Positions 8,859-17,804 are shown, numbered from the stretch's first letter. The stretch is 64,000 nucleotides of DNA from CAWUKT01 sp964352215 (GCA_964352215.1 CAYGRE010000029.1:1-64000); one strand, 5' to 3'. The notes: generated by a model from the sequence alone, not told the origin. Numbers and translations: made by a program.

Positions 8859-9902
8859 GTGAATACCCCTTCGAAGAAAAAAGAGTACTTCCCAATATCA
8901 GACACCTTTCGTTCCTACCTGAAGAACCAGCACCGGGAACGTAAATTGCCTCTGGTCTACGAAGACTTGTTGAGGTTCAACCGTTCCTTTCCGCTCTTGG
9001 ACTATGAAGGGAACCATACCTATTGGGAAACGGTCATGTATTCCCAATCAGACCTGGAAGATTTGCACCAAGGACTCAATTATATTTATGCTTTGTTGAT
9101 GGCCGACGGTGAGAAGCGCTTTACCAAGCACCTCGCAGTTGACCGGATTGACTACAGCTTGTTTGGAAATTCACAACCCTTTCGCATCCGAATCGTCAAC
9201 CGGCTCAATGACAATTACGATCATTTCTATGTAAAAAGGGCGGATGCCTCCCGGCTGTATGGTTTGGAATTGGAGGATATTATGTCTCCGAACAAATTGT
9301 TTTACCTTTTGGATGGGCAGACTCTGGTAGAAGCCCATATTCCTGGAATTCCGGGGGATTTGTTCATTAAAAAGAACCTTGAAACCACTGATTTTGAACA
9401 GATCAGAATTGCCAAGGAGTTTGTCAAGTTCAGTGAAAGGTGTTTTGTGAGGCTGTTAGGTGATATGCGGTCCTACAATTATGTCGTAGATGTCACCCCC
9501 GACATCGAAGGAAATCAATACCGCTTCAGAGCCATTGATTTTGACCAGCAATCTTATGAAGGGCGTAAACGGTTCTACCTTCCCCAATTTTTCAAGAGTA
9601 ACCTTCCTATCGTGCAGATGGGCATTAAGAAGATGAATCACCGCACCGTAGAGCAATACCAGTACGAGGAACGCAGCCGGATTGCTGCCAGGATCATGAC
9701 TGAAAGTACCAGAACGCTCTCTCTGCTGGAAATTATGAAAATGGACAAATTAAGTTCTCCTGAGAAAGTGGATCAGCTTGCCAGAGAATTGGCCGAACAC
9801 CACGATGACCCCAAGTTTCTGAAAGCTCGTACCATGGGGGAGTTGGTCCAGGAAAACATCCAATTGCTGCTGGACAAGGCTTTCCGTCAGGGAATGGAAT
9901 AA
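8859..9902 (+). CDS. Unrecognised protein with protein-kinase/aminoglycoside-phosphotransferase-like motifs
   Basis: The 347-residue protein starts at a GTG with a good ribosome-binding site (AGGAGA, 8845-8850). No family is obvious by eye, but the order of motifs follows the kinase fold. There is a lysine in a strand (FYVK126), a nearby acidic helix (GLELED), a hinge-like LVEAHIPGIPG (about 162-172), a catalytic-loop pattern D202-MRSY-N207 and a metal-loop pattern D227-F-D229. The D...N spacing equals that of HRDLKPEN loops; the D202-D227 distance is about 7 residues longer than usual. There is no membrane segment. It follows the membrane protein gene by 24 bp. The kinase fold is an inference; the protein is soluble and otherwise of unknown role. 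Confidence 0.7.
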   Translation: MNTPSKKKEYFPISDTFRSYLKNQHRERKLPLVYEDLLRFNRSFPLLDYEGNHTYWETVMYSQSDLEDLHQGLNYIYALLMADGEKRFTKHLAVDRIDYSLFGNSQPFRIRIVNRLNDNYDHFYVKRADASRLYGLELEDIMSPNKLFYLLDGQTLVEAHIPGIPGDLFIKKNLETTDFEQIRIAKEFVKFSERCFVRLLGDMRSYNYVVDVTPDIEGNQYRFRAIDFDQQSYEGRKRFYLPQFFKSNLPIVQMGIKKMNHRTVEQYQYEERSRIAARIMTESTRTLSLLEIMKMDKLSSPEKVDQLARELAEHHDDPKFLKARTMGELVQENIQLLLDKAFRQGME

Positions 9903-9981
9903 GGCTGTTTCTTGGGGAAACCCATCAGGGGATTTTTGGAAAATTCTCGAAAGATACCGGATGGATTCCGGAACAGGCTAT

Positions 9982-11013
9982 CTACTCGTCGGTTTCATCC
10001 CCATATATCCCAATCCAGGGAGACTTATCCCCCTGCAAGTAATACCCCCGGTACATACCCGCTGAATTGAAACTCATGGCTACGCGGCCTTTGGCGTCAA
10101 TCCCAATGACCCCTCCCGATGCACCGACTTCTTTGAGCTTATTTTGTATCACTTCGTCAGCCGCTTCCTGAATACCCATTTCTTTGTACTCCATCAGGGC
10201 CGAAATATCATGGGCTACGGCATAGCGGATGAAAAATTCACCATGTCCGGTACATGAGACGGCACAAGTCTTGTTGTTGGCATAGGTTCCAGCTCCAATT
10301 ACCGGGCTGTCACCGATCCGTCCCCATTTTTTATTGGTCATACCCCCGGTTGAAGTTCCTGCAGCCAGGTTGCCATAAATGTCCAGCACCGCGACTCCTA
10401 CCGTCCCAAACTTGAAATCATTGTCTTCACCGGGTACGAATCCGCCATCTCCGTCTTTGACTTCACGCTCCTTTGCCCGCATCAACTGGTCGGCCCGGCG
10501 CTGTACCTTGAAGTACTCGGGGTCTACGATTTCCAATCCCTGCTCCTCGGCAAATTGCTCGGCTCCCTTCCCACTCAGCATCACATGAGGTGAGCGCTCC
10601 ATTACGGCCCGTGCTGCTGAAATAGGGTGCTTCACCGTCGTGATGCCCGCTACTGCACCCGCATCCATCGTCTTGCCATCCATGATCGACGCATCCAGTT
10701 CATTGGTGCCGGCATTGGTAAAGACTGCACCACGCCCGGCATTGAACAAGGGAGAATCTTCCATGATCCAGATGCATTCTTCCACCACGGTCATGGCTTC
10801 TTTTCCTTCCTGAAGCATGCCATGTCCCACCCGTAGAACTTCGTTGAGTTTGTCCCGATAGCGCTTTTCCTGGTCGGAAGTCATATTCTTCTTGAGGATG
10901 GTGCCCGCCCCTCCGTGGATCACAATACCATATTCAGGATAGGCCTCTTCAACTGGTAACGGAGAGGAGCTTAGAAACAGAAAGGAACCAATCAGGAGAA
11001 TTAAATACTTCAT
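9982..11013 (-). CDS. iaaA: Isoaspartyl peptidase/L-asparaginase (Ntn hydrolase, plant type)
   Basis: The 343-residue precursor has a signal peptide and so acts in the periplasm. The N-terminal VIHGGAGTI and the self-cleavage site GTVG (nucleophile Thr204 exposed after autoproteolysis) are diagnostic, as are the downstream substrate loop TSTGGMTNK and the GDSPVIGAGTYA motif. The family removes isoaspartyl residues from damaged peptides and hydrolyses asparagine. Length is normal. It is transcribed on its own, downstream of ffh and separated from it by a terminator. Confidence 0.93.
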   Translation of the reverse strand: MKYLILLIGSFLFLSSSPLPVEEAYPEYGIVIHGGAGTILKKNMTSDQEKRYRDKLNEVLRVGHGMLQEGKEAMTVVEECIWIMEDSPLFNAGRGAVFTNAGTNELDASIMDGKTMDAGAVAGITTVKHPISAARAVMERSPHVMLSGKGAEQFAEEQGLEIVDPEYFKVQRRADQLMRAKEREVKDGDGGFVPGEDNDFKFGTVGVAVLDIYGNLAAGTSTGGMTNKKWGRIGDSPVIGAGTYANNKTCAVSCTGHGEFFIRYAVAHDISALMEYKEMGIQEAADEVIQNKLKEVGASGGVIGIDAKGRVAMSFNSAGMYRGYYLQGDKSPWIGIYGDETDE

Positions 11014-11045
11014 GCTTCAATTTAATGGTTTCGAGGGAAGCAACA

Positions 11046-11079
11046 TAAAAAATGAGACCCAACCTAAGCTGAGTCTCAT
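11046..11079 (-). terminator. Rho-independent terminator after ffh
   Basis: Read on the minus strand, ATGAGACTCA and TGGGTCTCAT form a stem with an 8-base loop (arms at 11052-11061 and 11070-11079), followed by a run of six T. It lies 27 bp past the ffh stop codon. Confidence 0.75.
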
Positions 11080-11105
11080 CTTTAGATGTATCAAGATCAT
11101 TAATC

Positions 11106-12443
11106 TTACTTCCGGCGCATCATCGGGAGATTTTTCATGCTCATTCCTTTCGAGTTGAGCTTGTTCATGGTCTTCATCATCTTCTTCATTTGACCAAATT
11201 GCTTGAGCAATTGGTTGATCTCCTGTACCGGACGTCCGGCTCCCTTGGCGATGCGCTTCCGACGTGAGCCATTGATGAGGGCAGGGTTGGTGCGCTCATC
11301 TTTGGTCATGGACTGAATGATCGCTTCAATATGTTTGAAGGCATCGTCCGGGATATCCGCATTCTTAACGGCTTTACCAACTCCGGGGATCATACCAAGG
11401 AGGTCCTTGATATTACCCATTTTCTTGATGGTCTTGAGTTGCTTGAGGAAGTCATCAAAGTCGAACTGGTTCTTGGCCATCTTCTCACGAAGACGCTTCG
11501 ATTCAGTTTCGTCGTATTCCTGCTGAGCCCGGTCGACCAGAGTTTCAATATCACCCATCCCGAGAATCCGGGAGGCCATACGATTGGGGTAGAAGTGATC
11601 GAGCGCATCCATCTTTTCGCCATTGGAGACGAACTTGATGGGTTTGTCGACGATTTTACGGATCGAAATGGCGGCACCACCACGGGTATCACCATCGAGC
11701 TTGGTCAGTACGACTCCGTCGAAGTCAAGGCGATCGTTAAAGGCCTTGGCAGTGTTGACCGCGTCCTGACCCGTCATCGAATCCACTACGAAGAGGATCT
11801 CTTCTGGCTTCAAGCCCTTCTTCAGACCTTCGATCTCATTCATCATCTGCTCGTCAACTGCGAGACGACCCGCGGTATCCACGATGACGATATCCTTGCC
11901 ATTCTTCTTGGCGAACTCAATACCTGCCTGGGCAATCTTGAGTGGGCTCTTACTCTCACGGTCGGTGTAGATTCCTACTTCAACCTGCTCTGAAAGCACC
12001 GTCAACTGATCGATTGCCGCCGGACGGTAGACGTCACAGGCAACCAGTAAAGGTGCACGTCCCTTGGATTTCAGGAATTTGGCCAGTTTACCAGAGAAAG
12101 TAGTTTTACCAGAACCCTGCAGACCCGCGATCAGGATAACGGTAGGAGGCTTGCTGGCATAATTGATGTCAATCTTTTTGCCACCCATCAGTTCGGACAG
12201 CTCATCCTTGACGATCTTCACCATCAATTGACTGGGCTTGACCGAAATGAGAACGTCTTCACCTAAAGCCTTTTCCTTGACCGTGTCGCAGAATTCCTTG
12301 GCTACTTTATAGTTAACGTCTGCATCCACCAATGCGCGGCGGATCTCCTTCATCATTTCCGCAATGTTCAGCTCCGTGATCTTGTGCGATCCTTTGAGCT
12401 TTTTAAACGAGCGGTCTAATTTGGAACTAAGATTCTCAAACAT
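11106..12443 (-). CDS. ffh: Signal recognition particle protein Ffh (SRP54)
   Basis: The 445-residue GTPase has the N domain, then the G domain with P-loop GLQGSGKTT, DTAGRL and TKLDGDTRGG motifs, then the methionine-rich M domain ending in MKKMMKTMNKLNSKGMSMKN. It binds signal sequences on ribosomes with 4.5S RNA and delivers them to FtsY. I chose the ATG at 12443 because MFENLSSKLDRSFKKLKG matches the family N-terminus; the frame stays open 47 codons upstream without matching anything. The M domain is unremarkable. Confidence 0.97.
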   Translation of the reverse strand: MFENLSSKLDRSFKKLKGSHKITELNIAEMMKEIRRALVDADVNYKVAKEFCDTVKEKALGEDVLISVKPSQLMVKIVKDELSELMGGKKIDINYASKPPTVILIAGLQGSGKTTFSGKLAKFLKSKGRAPLLVACDVYRPAAIDQLTVLSEQVEVGIYTDRESKSPLKIAQAGIEFAKKNGKDIVIVDTAGRLAVDEQMMNEIEGLKKGLKPEEILFVVDSMTGQDAVNTAKAFNDRLDFDGVVLTKLDGDTRGGAAISIRKIVDKPIKFVSNGEKMDALDHFYPNRMASRILGMGDIETLVDRAQQEYDETESKRLREKMAKNQFDFDDFLKQLKTIKKMGNIKDLLGMIPGVGKAVKNADIPDDAFKHIEAIIQSMTKDERTNPALINGSRRKRIAKGAGRPVQEINQLLKQFGQMKKMMKTMNKLNSKGMSMKNLPMMRRK

Positions 12444-12570
12444 GTATTGCGTGTTGTCAGATATTCGATCTGCTAAATTAACAAATTTTATCGGGATAGG
12501 AAGAATAGGGGAGCCGGTAATTCGGGCTGTAACAAAGATTGAGTCCACCTTCCAAACTCCCTGTTTATGA

Positions 12571-12607
12571 AACAACCGATCCAAACTTAAGGTTCAGATC
12601 GGTTGTT
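12571..12607 (-). terminator. Hairpin, probable terminator of the M36 peptidase gene
   Basis: A perfect 11-bp inverted repeat (AACAACCGATC, 12571-12581; GATCGGTTGTT, 12597-12607) with a 15-base loop lies about 50 bp past the stop of the M36 gene. The T-run is short on either strand, so the direction is inferred from gene order. Confidence 0.55.
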
Positions 12608-12657
12608 TTCGGGACAGCCTGCTTAGAAAAGGCTGATAGGTCGCAGGGCAATAATCA

Positions 12658-15600
12658 TTATTGCTGCAACACCAGCTTCTTCACAACGGTACGATCACCC
12701 GACTGAAGACGTACATAGTACATCGCATTGGGGAGATCGGAGATGTCGAGGGTCGTCTGTGACTGTCCTTTTCCAATTTGAGTTTCCATCAATATCCTTC
12801 CGTCAATGCTGACGACCTGCACATCAATGGTTTTCTTCACTGCCTGACTTACATAAAGTGTAGCCGCCCCATTGGTTGGATTGGGTAGAATAGAAACGGA
12901 ATTCGCATCCTCCAGGTCCTGTGGGATACCCACTACAACCACATCAATGGTCTCGGTGTAGACGCAGGAACCTCCATTGATTGAGAGGGTGACGGTGTAG
13001 GTACCGTTCTGCGCATAAGTATGGGTTGGGTTTTGTTGGGTATCGGTAGTACCATCACCGAAGTCCCATGACCAGGAAGTGGCTCCTGAAGAGGCATCGG
13101 TAAAGTTGATCACACCCAGGTTGGCCAGGTAGGAGAAGTCGGCTTCCACCACTGAGGCATTGACCGGGCTGGGATCAGACACACATGAATCCTTCTGCAC
13201 TTCCAGGTCATACAAGTAATAGTAGAAGTCGGGACCGGCAGGTGAGCCAGTGATTGTCATTACTCCTTGGAGGGTATAGGGGTAATTGGCACCAGCATTG
13301 TTCCGGTAGAGGTCTACACCCGTACCACCCACTGAATAATCACCGGGTCCAGGGACCGTGAATCCAAGGTTGATCCGGCTCTGCCCATCTGGAATATTGA
13401 CCGTGATTTGCTGTACCGTATTGCCCTGGTCGTCGAAGAGGAACAGGTCCCGGTTGCCGGCACCATCCGCATCCACCCAGGCAGAAATGATGGTGAAAGC
13501 ATCGCTGGCGGTAAACTCTACCGTTCCGGTAAAGGTGGTTCCATGATAGCCTCCAGTGCCAAAGTTGCCATTTACCGGCCCTACATTCTGCGCAGGGAAA
13601 GAAATGATATTGTAAGCATTGTAGGAAGTATTGGCCGCCAATGGGGGAGTGGTATAAGTTGGGCCGGCGGCAAGCACGTTGCCATTGTTGTCCTGCCACT
13701 GGATATAACCGCTGCCACTGACCGTTCCGGACATGGTGACCGGATTGTTAATGCAGGCTTCACCATCCGTCATGGTCGGAGGATCAAGCAATGCCACGGT
13801 CAGGCTTTGGGTAGTCGTGTCGGCTCCCAAAGTATTGGTGACAATGAGGGTGACGGTATATACACCTGAGGTAGTATAAGTATGGCTTGGATTCTGCATG
13901 GAAGAACCATTGCCATCGCCAAAGTCCCAGCTCCATGACTGAGGGACAGCCGTGGATTGGTCCGTAAATTGGATAAATCCATCACAAGGGCCGGCATCGG
14001 TATTGGCAAAAGCTGCATTGGGAGCAGATGTTGGAGTCTGGCAAAGTGCAGGAATGTCAAATGCTTCTACCTGATCGGTCCGGCTGCTGGAGCTTCCCTG
14101 GTCGGCACTGAAGCCAAGACCACGGTTGGCAAAAACTTCCCAGATGAGGCACTGATTCGCGCCATTGTAGTTGATCTGGTCAGCCATCAGGATGGCGTCA
14201 CGGCCATCAACAAAGCCTGGATTACAGGGTTGTAATTTGAGTGCGTCAATCACCAGTTGCATAGCGATATTGTTGCCACCCGTACCATTGTAAAAATCGG
14301 GATCAAAGCCATATTGGTCGATCAAAGCCCAGTTCAGGTCCCAAAGCATGGTACACCAGACAAAGCCGATGCCGTGTGGCTGAGAGACAGCGCCCGTATT
14401 GTTGGTGGCCGCGTAGGTAAAATTATTGATGATAAAGCTGGTAGAGTAGGGAGCATTCCGGATACCGGTTCCTGTTACAGACTGGTTGGTGGCATAGGTG
14501 CCGATGCCACGGACATCGGTGTCCTGGTCGCCGGGTTCGATGGTCAGCATCAGACCAAACCAATCGCTCCAGCCTTCGCCCATTTGTTCTGAATTGCCAA
14601 GGCAACCGGAAGCACTTGGACCACCCGTCAGGCGGTTGGAAATACCGTGCCCGTATTCGTGGGCAATGATGCCATTGTCAAAGTCGCCATCCTTGGGAAA
14701 GTTACCACTACCAGCGTTGCCAATGGTCGCGTTGACAGCTCCGTTGGCCAATTGGGCCATGATGGCGGCACCGTTGGCCTGAGAAATCATGATGGAAGGA
14801 ATCGTGATATTGTTAGATGCACCACCCATGGTAATGGGTGCACCACCGACATTGTTGACGATGATTACGGCTACCGCGCCAGCTTGCTGGGCGGCTTCAA
14901 CTTTGGCAACGAAGGTACAGTTGGCCCGGATGATCATGGCAATTTTACCATTGATGGCGGCGCCATTGACGATCGGATCACAACCATCATTGGGGTCAGG
15001 ATTGGTATTGTCATCCACCATGACCACATCTGCAGTAATCGGGGTAGCGGGAATACCGGGGCCAAAGGTGGCATCGGTGGCGCTGTATGGGCCAGCGATC
15101 ACAGAGGGGGCATTTACCGTCAGGTAGTTGGCAGAAGTGCTGCCGCCTGTATTCCAGAGGTACATCTGCATCCGGGGATTTTGTCCGTCTCCGGGGGTCG
15201 CAAAGTTGGCATTGTTGGTACCACCGCCATCCTGGGCTTCAGCACGAACATAATCGCCGCCATTCCCACCATTGCCATAGTTATTTTCCTGAAAATTTCC
15301 ACTGGCCTCATCGAAACCATACTGGTACCAGACATCATGCATGATATTGTTCCAGAAGAATAGGTTGGTGATAGCGGCATCCTCGTAGCCTTGTGGCTGC
15401 TGGTTTAAGTTGAGGGGAAAATCGAAAACCAATGCACTGCCACCATCCGGGCTGTAACCGGGAGCGTTGTTGTTGGCGCGGTCTTCGTAAGCATGGACAT
15501 TGTTGCCACGGGTAATGGTGAACTCTCCACCGGTCTGTCCATTGGTATCATGCCAGCCAAAAGGCGAAGCGGTAGCATCTGCAGGATTGACCTCCAGGGT

Positions 15601-16359
15601 ACGGGCACCATGGTTGGGACTTTCCAATGGAATTGCAAATACGCGGTAATCATCTGGGTTCTGAATACGGGGGGCAGGAGATTCTTCAGGAAGAGGCGAA
15701 TGGTTGTGACTGCCAAAGTTCAAAGGACCATCTCCAAATTCACATTGGGTAACCCAGTCGATTTTGTCCAGCAAATCACCATTTTGGGCATCAATCCGCA
15801 TGCTCCACCAGTGCTTGGCGTCGGGAACGTAGATAGAAAGGTCCCAGGCAAGTCTGACATCTTCAGTAGCCGTAGGCTGGTAGGAGAGGCGGACCGGGAT
15901 ATCTTCAAGGGAGATACTGCCTTTGTTGATATAAAAAGTGGTGGAATTCTCAGCGGTAAGAATCGTAACCGGTGAATTAATAGGAAGTCCCAGGTGGCCT
16001 GCCGCAGCTTCGACCGCTTGGATTGGATTGAGGGTAGGGGTAATGGCATTCACCCGTGCTTGGAGTTTCGGGATAAAACTGCTGTGCATATTGAGGACAC
16101 TACCTTCCCACAGATTGAAGTTGGCGACCCCGTTGAATACAGGTATTCCCTGATGGGTCTGCTGGATGTAGACATGTTCGACACCATTGTGCTTGGTGAC
16201 CACATGGTCGGTGACGACCCAGCCGGTAACGTCGGCTTCAGTCAGGCCATAGTTGCCGCGATTCTCGTTTAAATAGTCCCTGACAAGATCGTTGTATTGT
16301 TGTGCCTGGGTGACACATACGCCCAAAATCAGGGCAATGAGTAAAATTGTCCTCTTCAT
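12658..16359 (-). CDS. Secreted M36 (fungalysin) metallopeptidase with PA insert, two PKD domains and T9SS sorting domain
   Basis: The 1233-residue precursor has a signal peptide (ending TQAQ), then an FTP-type propeptide (about 45-190) and a fungalysin catalytic domain. The zinc motif H567-E-Y-G-H571 is followed by GISNRL, and a downstream EGWSDWFGL supplies the third ligand. A protease-associated (PA) domain is inserted before the zinc motif (about 425-550). Two PKD repeats (WSWDFGDGNG and WSWDFGDGTTD) flank a ~125-residue beta-rich module that also occurs in the protein at 47182. The C-terminus is a T9SS sorting domain. It probably degrades proteins outside the cell. It is monocistronic, with a hairpin downstream. 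Confidence 0.95.
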   Translation of the reverse strand: MKRTILLIALILGVCVTQAQQYNDLVRDYLNENRGNYGLTEADVTGWVVTDHVVTKHNGVEHVYIQQTHQGIPVFNGVANFNLWEGSVLNMHSSFIPKLQARVNAITPTLNPIQAVEAAAGHLGLPINSPVTILTAENSTTFYINKGSISLEDIPVRLSYQPTATEDVRLAWDLSIYVPDAKHWWSMRIDAQNGDLLDKIDWVTQCEFGDGPLNFGSHNHSPLPEESPAPRIQNPDDYRVFAIPLESPNHGARTLEVNPADATASPFGWHDTNGQTGGEFTITRGNNVHAYEDRANNNAPGYSPDGGSALVFDFPLNLNQQPQGYEDAAITNLFFWNNIMHDVWYQYGFDEASGNFQENNYGNGGNGGDYVRAEAQDGGGTNNANFATPGDGQNPRMQMYLWNTGGSTSANYLTVNAPSVIAGPYSATDATFGPGIPATPITADVVMVDDNTNPDPNDGCDPIVNGAAINGKIAMIIRANCTFVAKVEAAQQAGAVAVIIVNNVGGAPITMGGASNNITIPSIMISQANGAAIMAQLANGAVNATIGNAGSGNFPKDGDFDNGIIAHEYGHGISNRLTGGPSASGCLGNSEQMGEGWSDWFGLMLTIEPGDQDTDVRGIGTYATNQSVTGTGIRNAPYSTSFIINNFTYAATNNTGAVSQPHGIGFVWCTMLWDLNWALIDQYGFDPDFYNGTGGNNIAMQLVIDALKLQPCNPGFVDGRDAILMADQINYNGANQCLIWEVFANRGLGFSADQGSSSSRTDQVEAFDIPALCQTPTSAPNAAFANTDAGPCDGFIQFTDQSTAVPQSWSWDFGDGNGSSMQNPSHTYTTSGVYTVTLIVTNTLGADTTTQSLTVALLDPPTMTDGEACINNPVTMSGTVSGSGYIQWQDNNGNVLAAGPTYTTPPLAANTSYNAYNIISFPAQNVGPVNGNFGTGGYHGTTFTGTVEFTASDAFTIISAWVDADGAGNRDLFLFDDQGNTVQQITVNIPDGQSRINLGFTVPGPGDYSVGGTGVDLYRNNAGANYPYTLQGVMTITGSPAGPDFYYYLYDLEVQKDSCVSDPSPVNASVVEADFSYLANLGVINFTDASSGATSWSWDFGDGTTDTQQNPTHTYAQNGTYTVTLSINGGSCVYTETIDVVVVGIPQDLEDANSVSILPNPTNGAATLYVSQAVKKTIDVQVVSIDGRILMETQIGKGQSQTTLDISDLPNAMYYVRLQSGDRTVVKKLVLQQ

Positions 16360-16489
16360 AATAGTTAATCAAAAATTCTTTTTCCAGTAAGTATATGATC
16401 CACGTTTCCAAATGAGAGACTTTGGATAGTTCTAAACAGTTAGTAAGGTACGAAAATATGAGATTCAATTTTTAAAATAGGATGAATGA

Positions 16490-17152
16490 TTACTGTGATT
16501 GTCGGGGAGGATGCGAAGGGTTTAATAAAAACTTTTCGGACCCGACCGGGCCCTCATCCCCTGTCCAGAGAAGCAAGGCTTTATTCTCAGAACCGTTATC
16601 TGCCTCTCTGGCCTCTCTGGCCTCTCTGGCCTCTCTGGCCTCTCTGGCCTCTCTGGCCTCTTCAGCTCTGGAATACGCCAAATCCTCAACAGGTGCCTTT
16701 TTCTTTTCCTCCCGGTCAAACCTCCACTTCACCCGGTCATAGTATGCCTTTGCTCCACTCACACCGCGTTGAACTGCCTTTTTCAAATTTTGATACATAT
16801 CCAGGCTGTCCCGTACCAAATGGTGGCCAGCCACCAACATGGTATCCCTCACTTTGCTAATCAGTGCCTTGAGTTGTGCTTCCAGTACCTCGATTTGCTG
16901 GTACAACTTATGTCCTTCGTCCAAGGCATCATTCGGAAGGTAGCCGGGGATCAACCAGGGAAATTCACGCACGGCCAGTTGCATATTCCCTATGAAATGA
17001 AGGTTGTGCGGCCCAATCCGCAACAAATGGGGTATTTCTTCAGGACTAATCCCCTGGTGAAAATCAAAAATTCCTTTAATGGTCCCGATAACCTGGTAGA
17101 GGGATTGCAACTCGGTCTGAGAGAAGCTCTTTGGGATGCGCGTGGTATTCAT
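16490..17152 (-). CDS. Hypothetical helical protein with an Ala-Arg-Glu repeat
   Basis: I do not recognise this 220-residue protein. I chose the ATG at 17152 (MNTTRIPKSF); the frame runs 54 codons further upstream through low-quality sequence that overlaps 10-bp repeats. Residues 10-165 are predicted mostly helical with conserved-looking GPHNLHFIGNMQLA and REFPWLIPGYLP. Residues about 165-185 are six tandem ARE triplets from a 9-bp repeat, followed by a polar tail. There is no signal peptide or membrane segment. Copy number of the 9-bp unit can change without shifting the frame, so tail length may vary between strains. Confidence 0.6.
   Translation of the reverse strand: MNTTRIPKSFSQTELQSLYQVIGTIKGIFDFHQGISPEEIPHLLRIGPHNLHFIGNMQLAVREFPWLIPGYLPNDALDEGHKLYQQIEVLEAQLKALISKVRDTMLVAGHHLVRDSLDMYQNLKKAVQRGVSGAKAYYDRVKWRFDREEKKKAPVEDLAYSRAEEAREAREAREAREAREAREADNGSENKALLLWTGDEGPVGSEKFLLNPSHPPRQSQ
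16602..16661 (-). repeat. 9-bp tandem repeat (six full units) in frame
   Basis: GCCTCTCTG is repeated exactly six times (16602-16655) with a partial seventh unit. On the minus strand it reads GCC-AGA-GAG, that is Ala-Arg-Glu, inside the gene at 16490-17152. Perfect identity between units suggests recent slippage. Confidence 0.95.
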
Positions 17153-17228
17153 AGACAATGGCTTTTGTGATAAATCCTGATCAATGCCCTCAATATGGGG
17201 AAAGTCAGTAAAGTCAATCGGGCAAACT

Positions 17229-17258
17229 GTGGCGTTTTGTGGTGTTTTGTGGCATTTT
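17229..17258. repeat. 10-bp triplet repeat GTGGYRTTTT
   Basis: Three consecutive 10-bp units (GTGGCGTTTT, GTGGTGTTTT, GTGGCATTTT) lie 77-106 bp upstream of the start at 17152. A 10-bp period with T-tracts in phase with the helix may bend DNA. Function is unknown. Confidence 0.6.
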
Positions 17259-17419
17259 GTTCCAAAATATGGCTTTTTAGGGCAGAGGATTTGGCTGGTG
17301 AGGCGAAATTCCACGCTGGCGAAACTTGAAAACTGAAGGTGGGTAGGCGCAGTTTTTGTGGGTCCATACTATATTGGTTTCATCTCATGAATTGGAAGAG
17401 CGTCCTTGAGTTGCTTCAA

Positions 17420-17596
17420 TTTTGAGGGTGCCTAGGTGCAGTCCTGAAGGCTTGGAGCCACAATTTTGAGGGTATGGAGGTGCAATCCTGAGTGTGCTGA
17501 GGCGCAGATTCGAGGGTCAACAGGTGCAATACTGAGGGTGCTGAGGCTCAAAGTTTGATGGTCCAGAGGCGCAAATCAGAGGATACAGAGGCGCAA
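17420..17596. repeat. 22-bp tandem repeat array, eight units, non-coding
   Basis: Eight contiguous units of 22 bp (one of 23) run from 17420 to 17596, with a degenerate ninth to 17618. The approximate consensus is WYYTGAGGGTNCNGAGGYGCAA. Units share the GAGG core and the GCAA end but differ elsewhere. The period is not a multiple of three, and no reading frame runs through it with protein-like composition. The array fills the middle of the ~710-bp gap between the genes at 17152 and 17864. The rest of the gap holds the 10-bp repeats upstream and the hppA promoter downstream; I see nothing else in it. Confidence 0.85.
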
Positions 17597-17773
17597 ATCC
17601 AAGGGTTTGGACCTGTATTCCCGTATATCAACTCCTACAAATCGGAACATCCATATTCGCACCCATCCACGTCACAATCTGAAAACCCAAAGACACGGAC
17701 CAATAACTATCGTCCTAAGGTTGTAGAACCAGGGGAGTATCCAAGGGCCAATTCCCCATAAATAAACTTCGAA

Positions 17774-17804
17774 TTTGAATTTAGCCCGACACACACTAAA
17801 TTTG
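17774..17804 (+). promoter_or_regulatory. Consensus Bacteroidota promoter of hppA
   Basis: TTTG (17774-17777), exactly 19 bp, then TAAATTTG (17797-17804) followed by C. This matches the primary sigma-factor consensus TTTG-N19-TAnnTTTG completely. The leader to the ATG at 17864 is about 50 nt. Confidence 0.8.

Noticed and set aside
14647..15363. 238-codon frame antisense to the M36 peptidase
   Set aside because: Low-complexity Gly/Ile/Val composition and no domain; a shadow of the peptidase PA and catalytic regions.
17420..17596. 22-bp repeats considered as a CRISPR array
   Set aside because: Units are contiguous with no unique spacers, and no cas genes are nearby.
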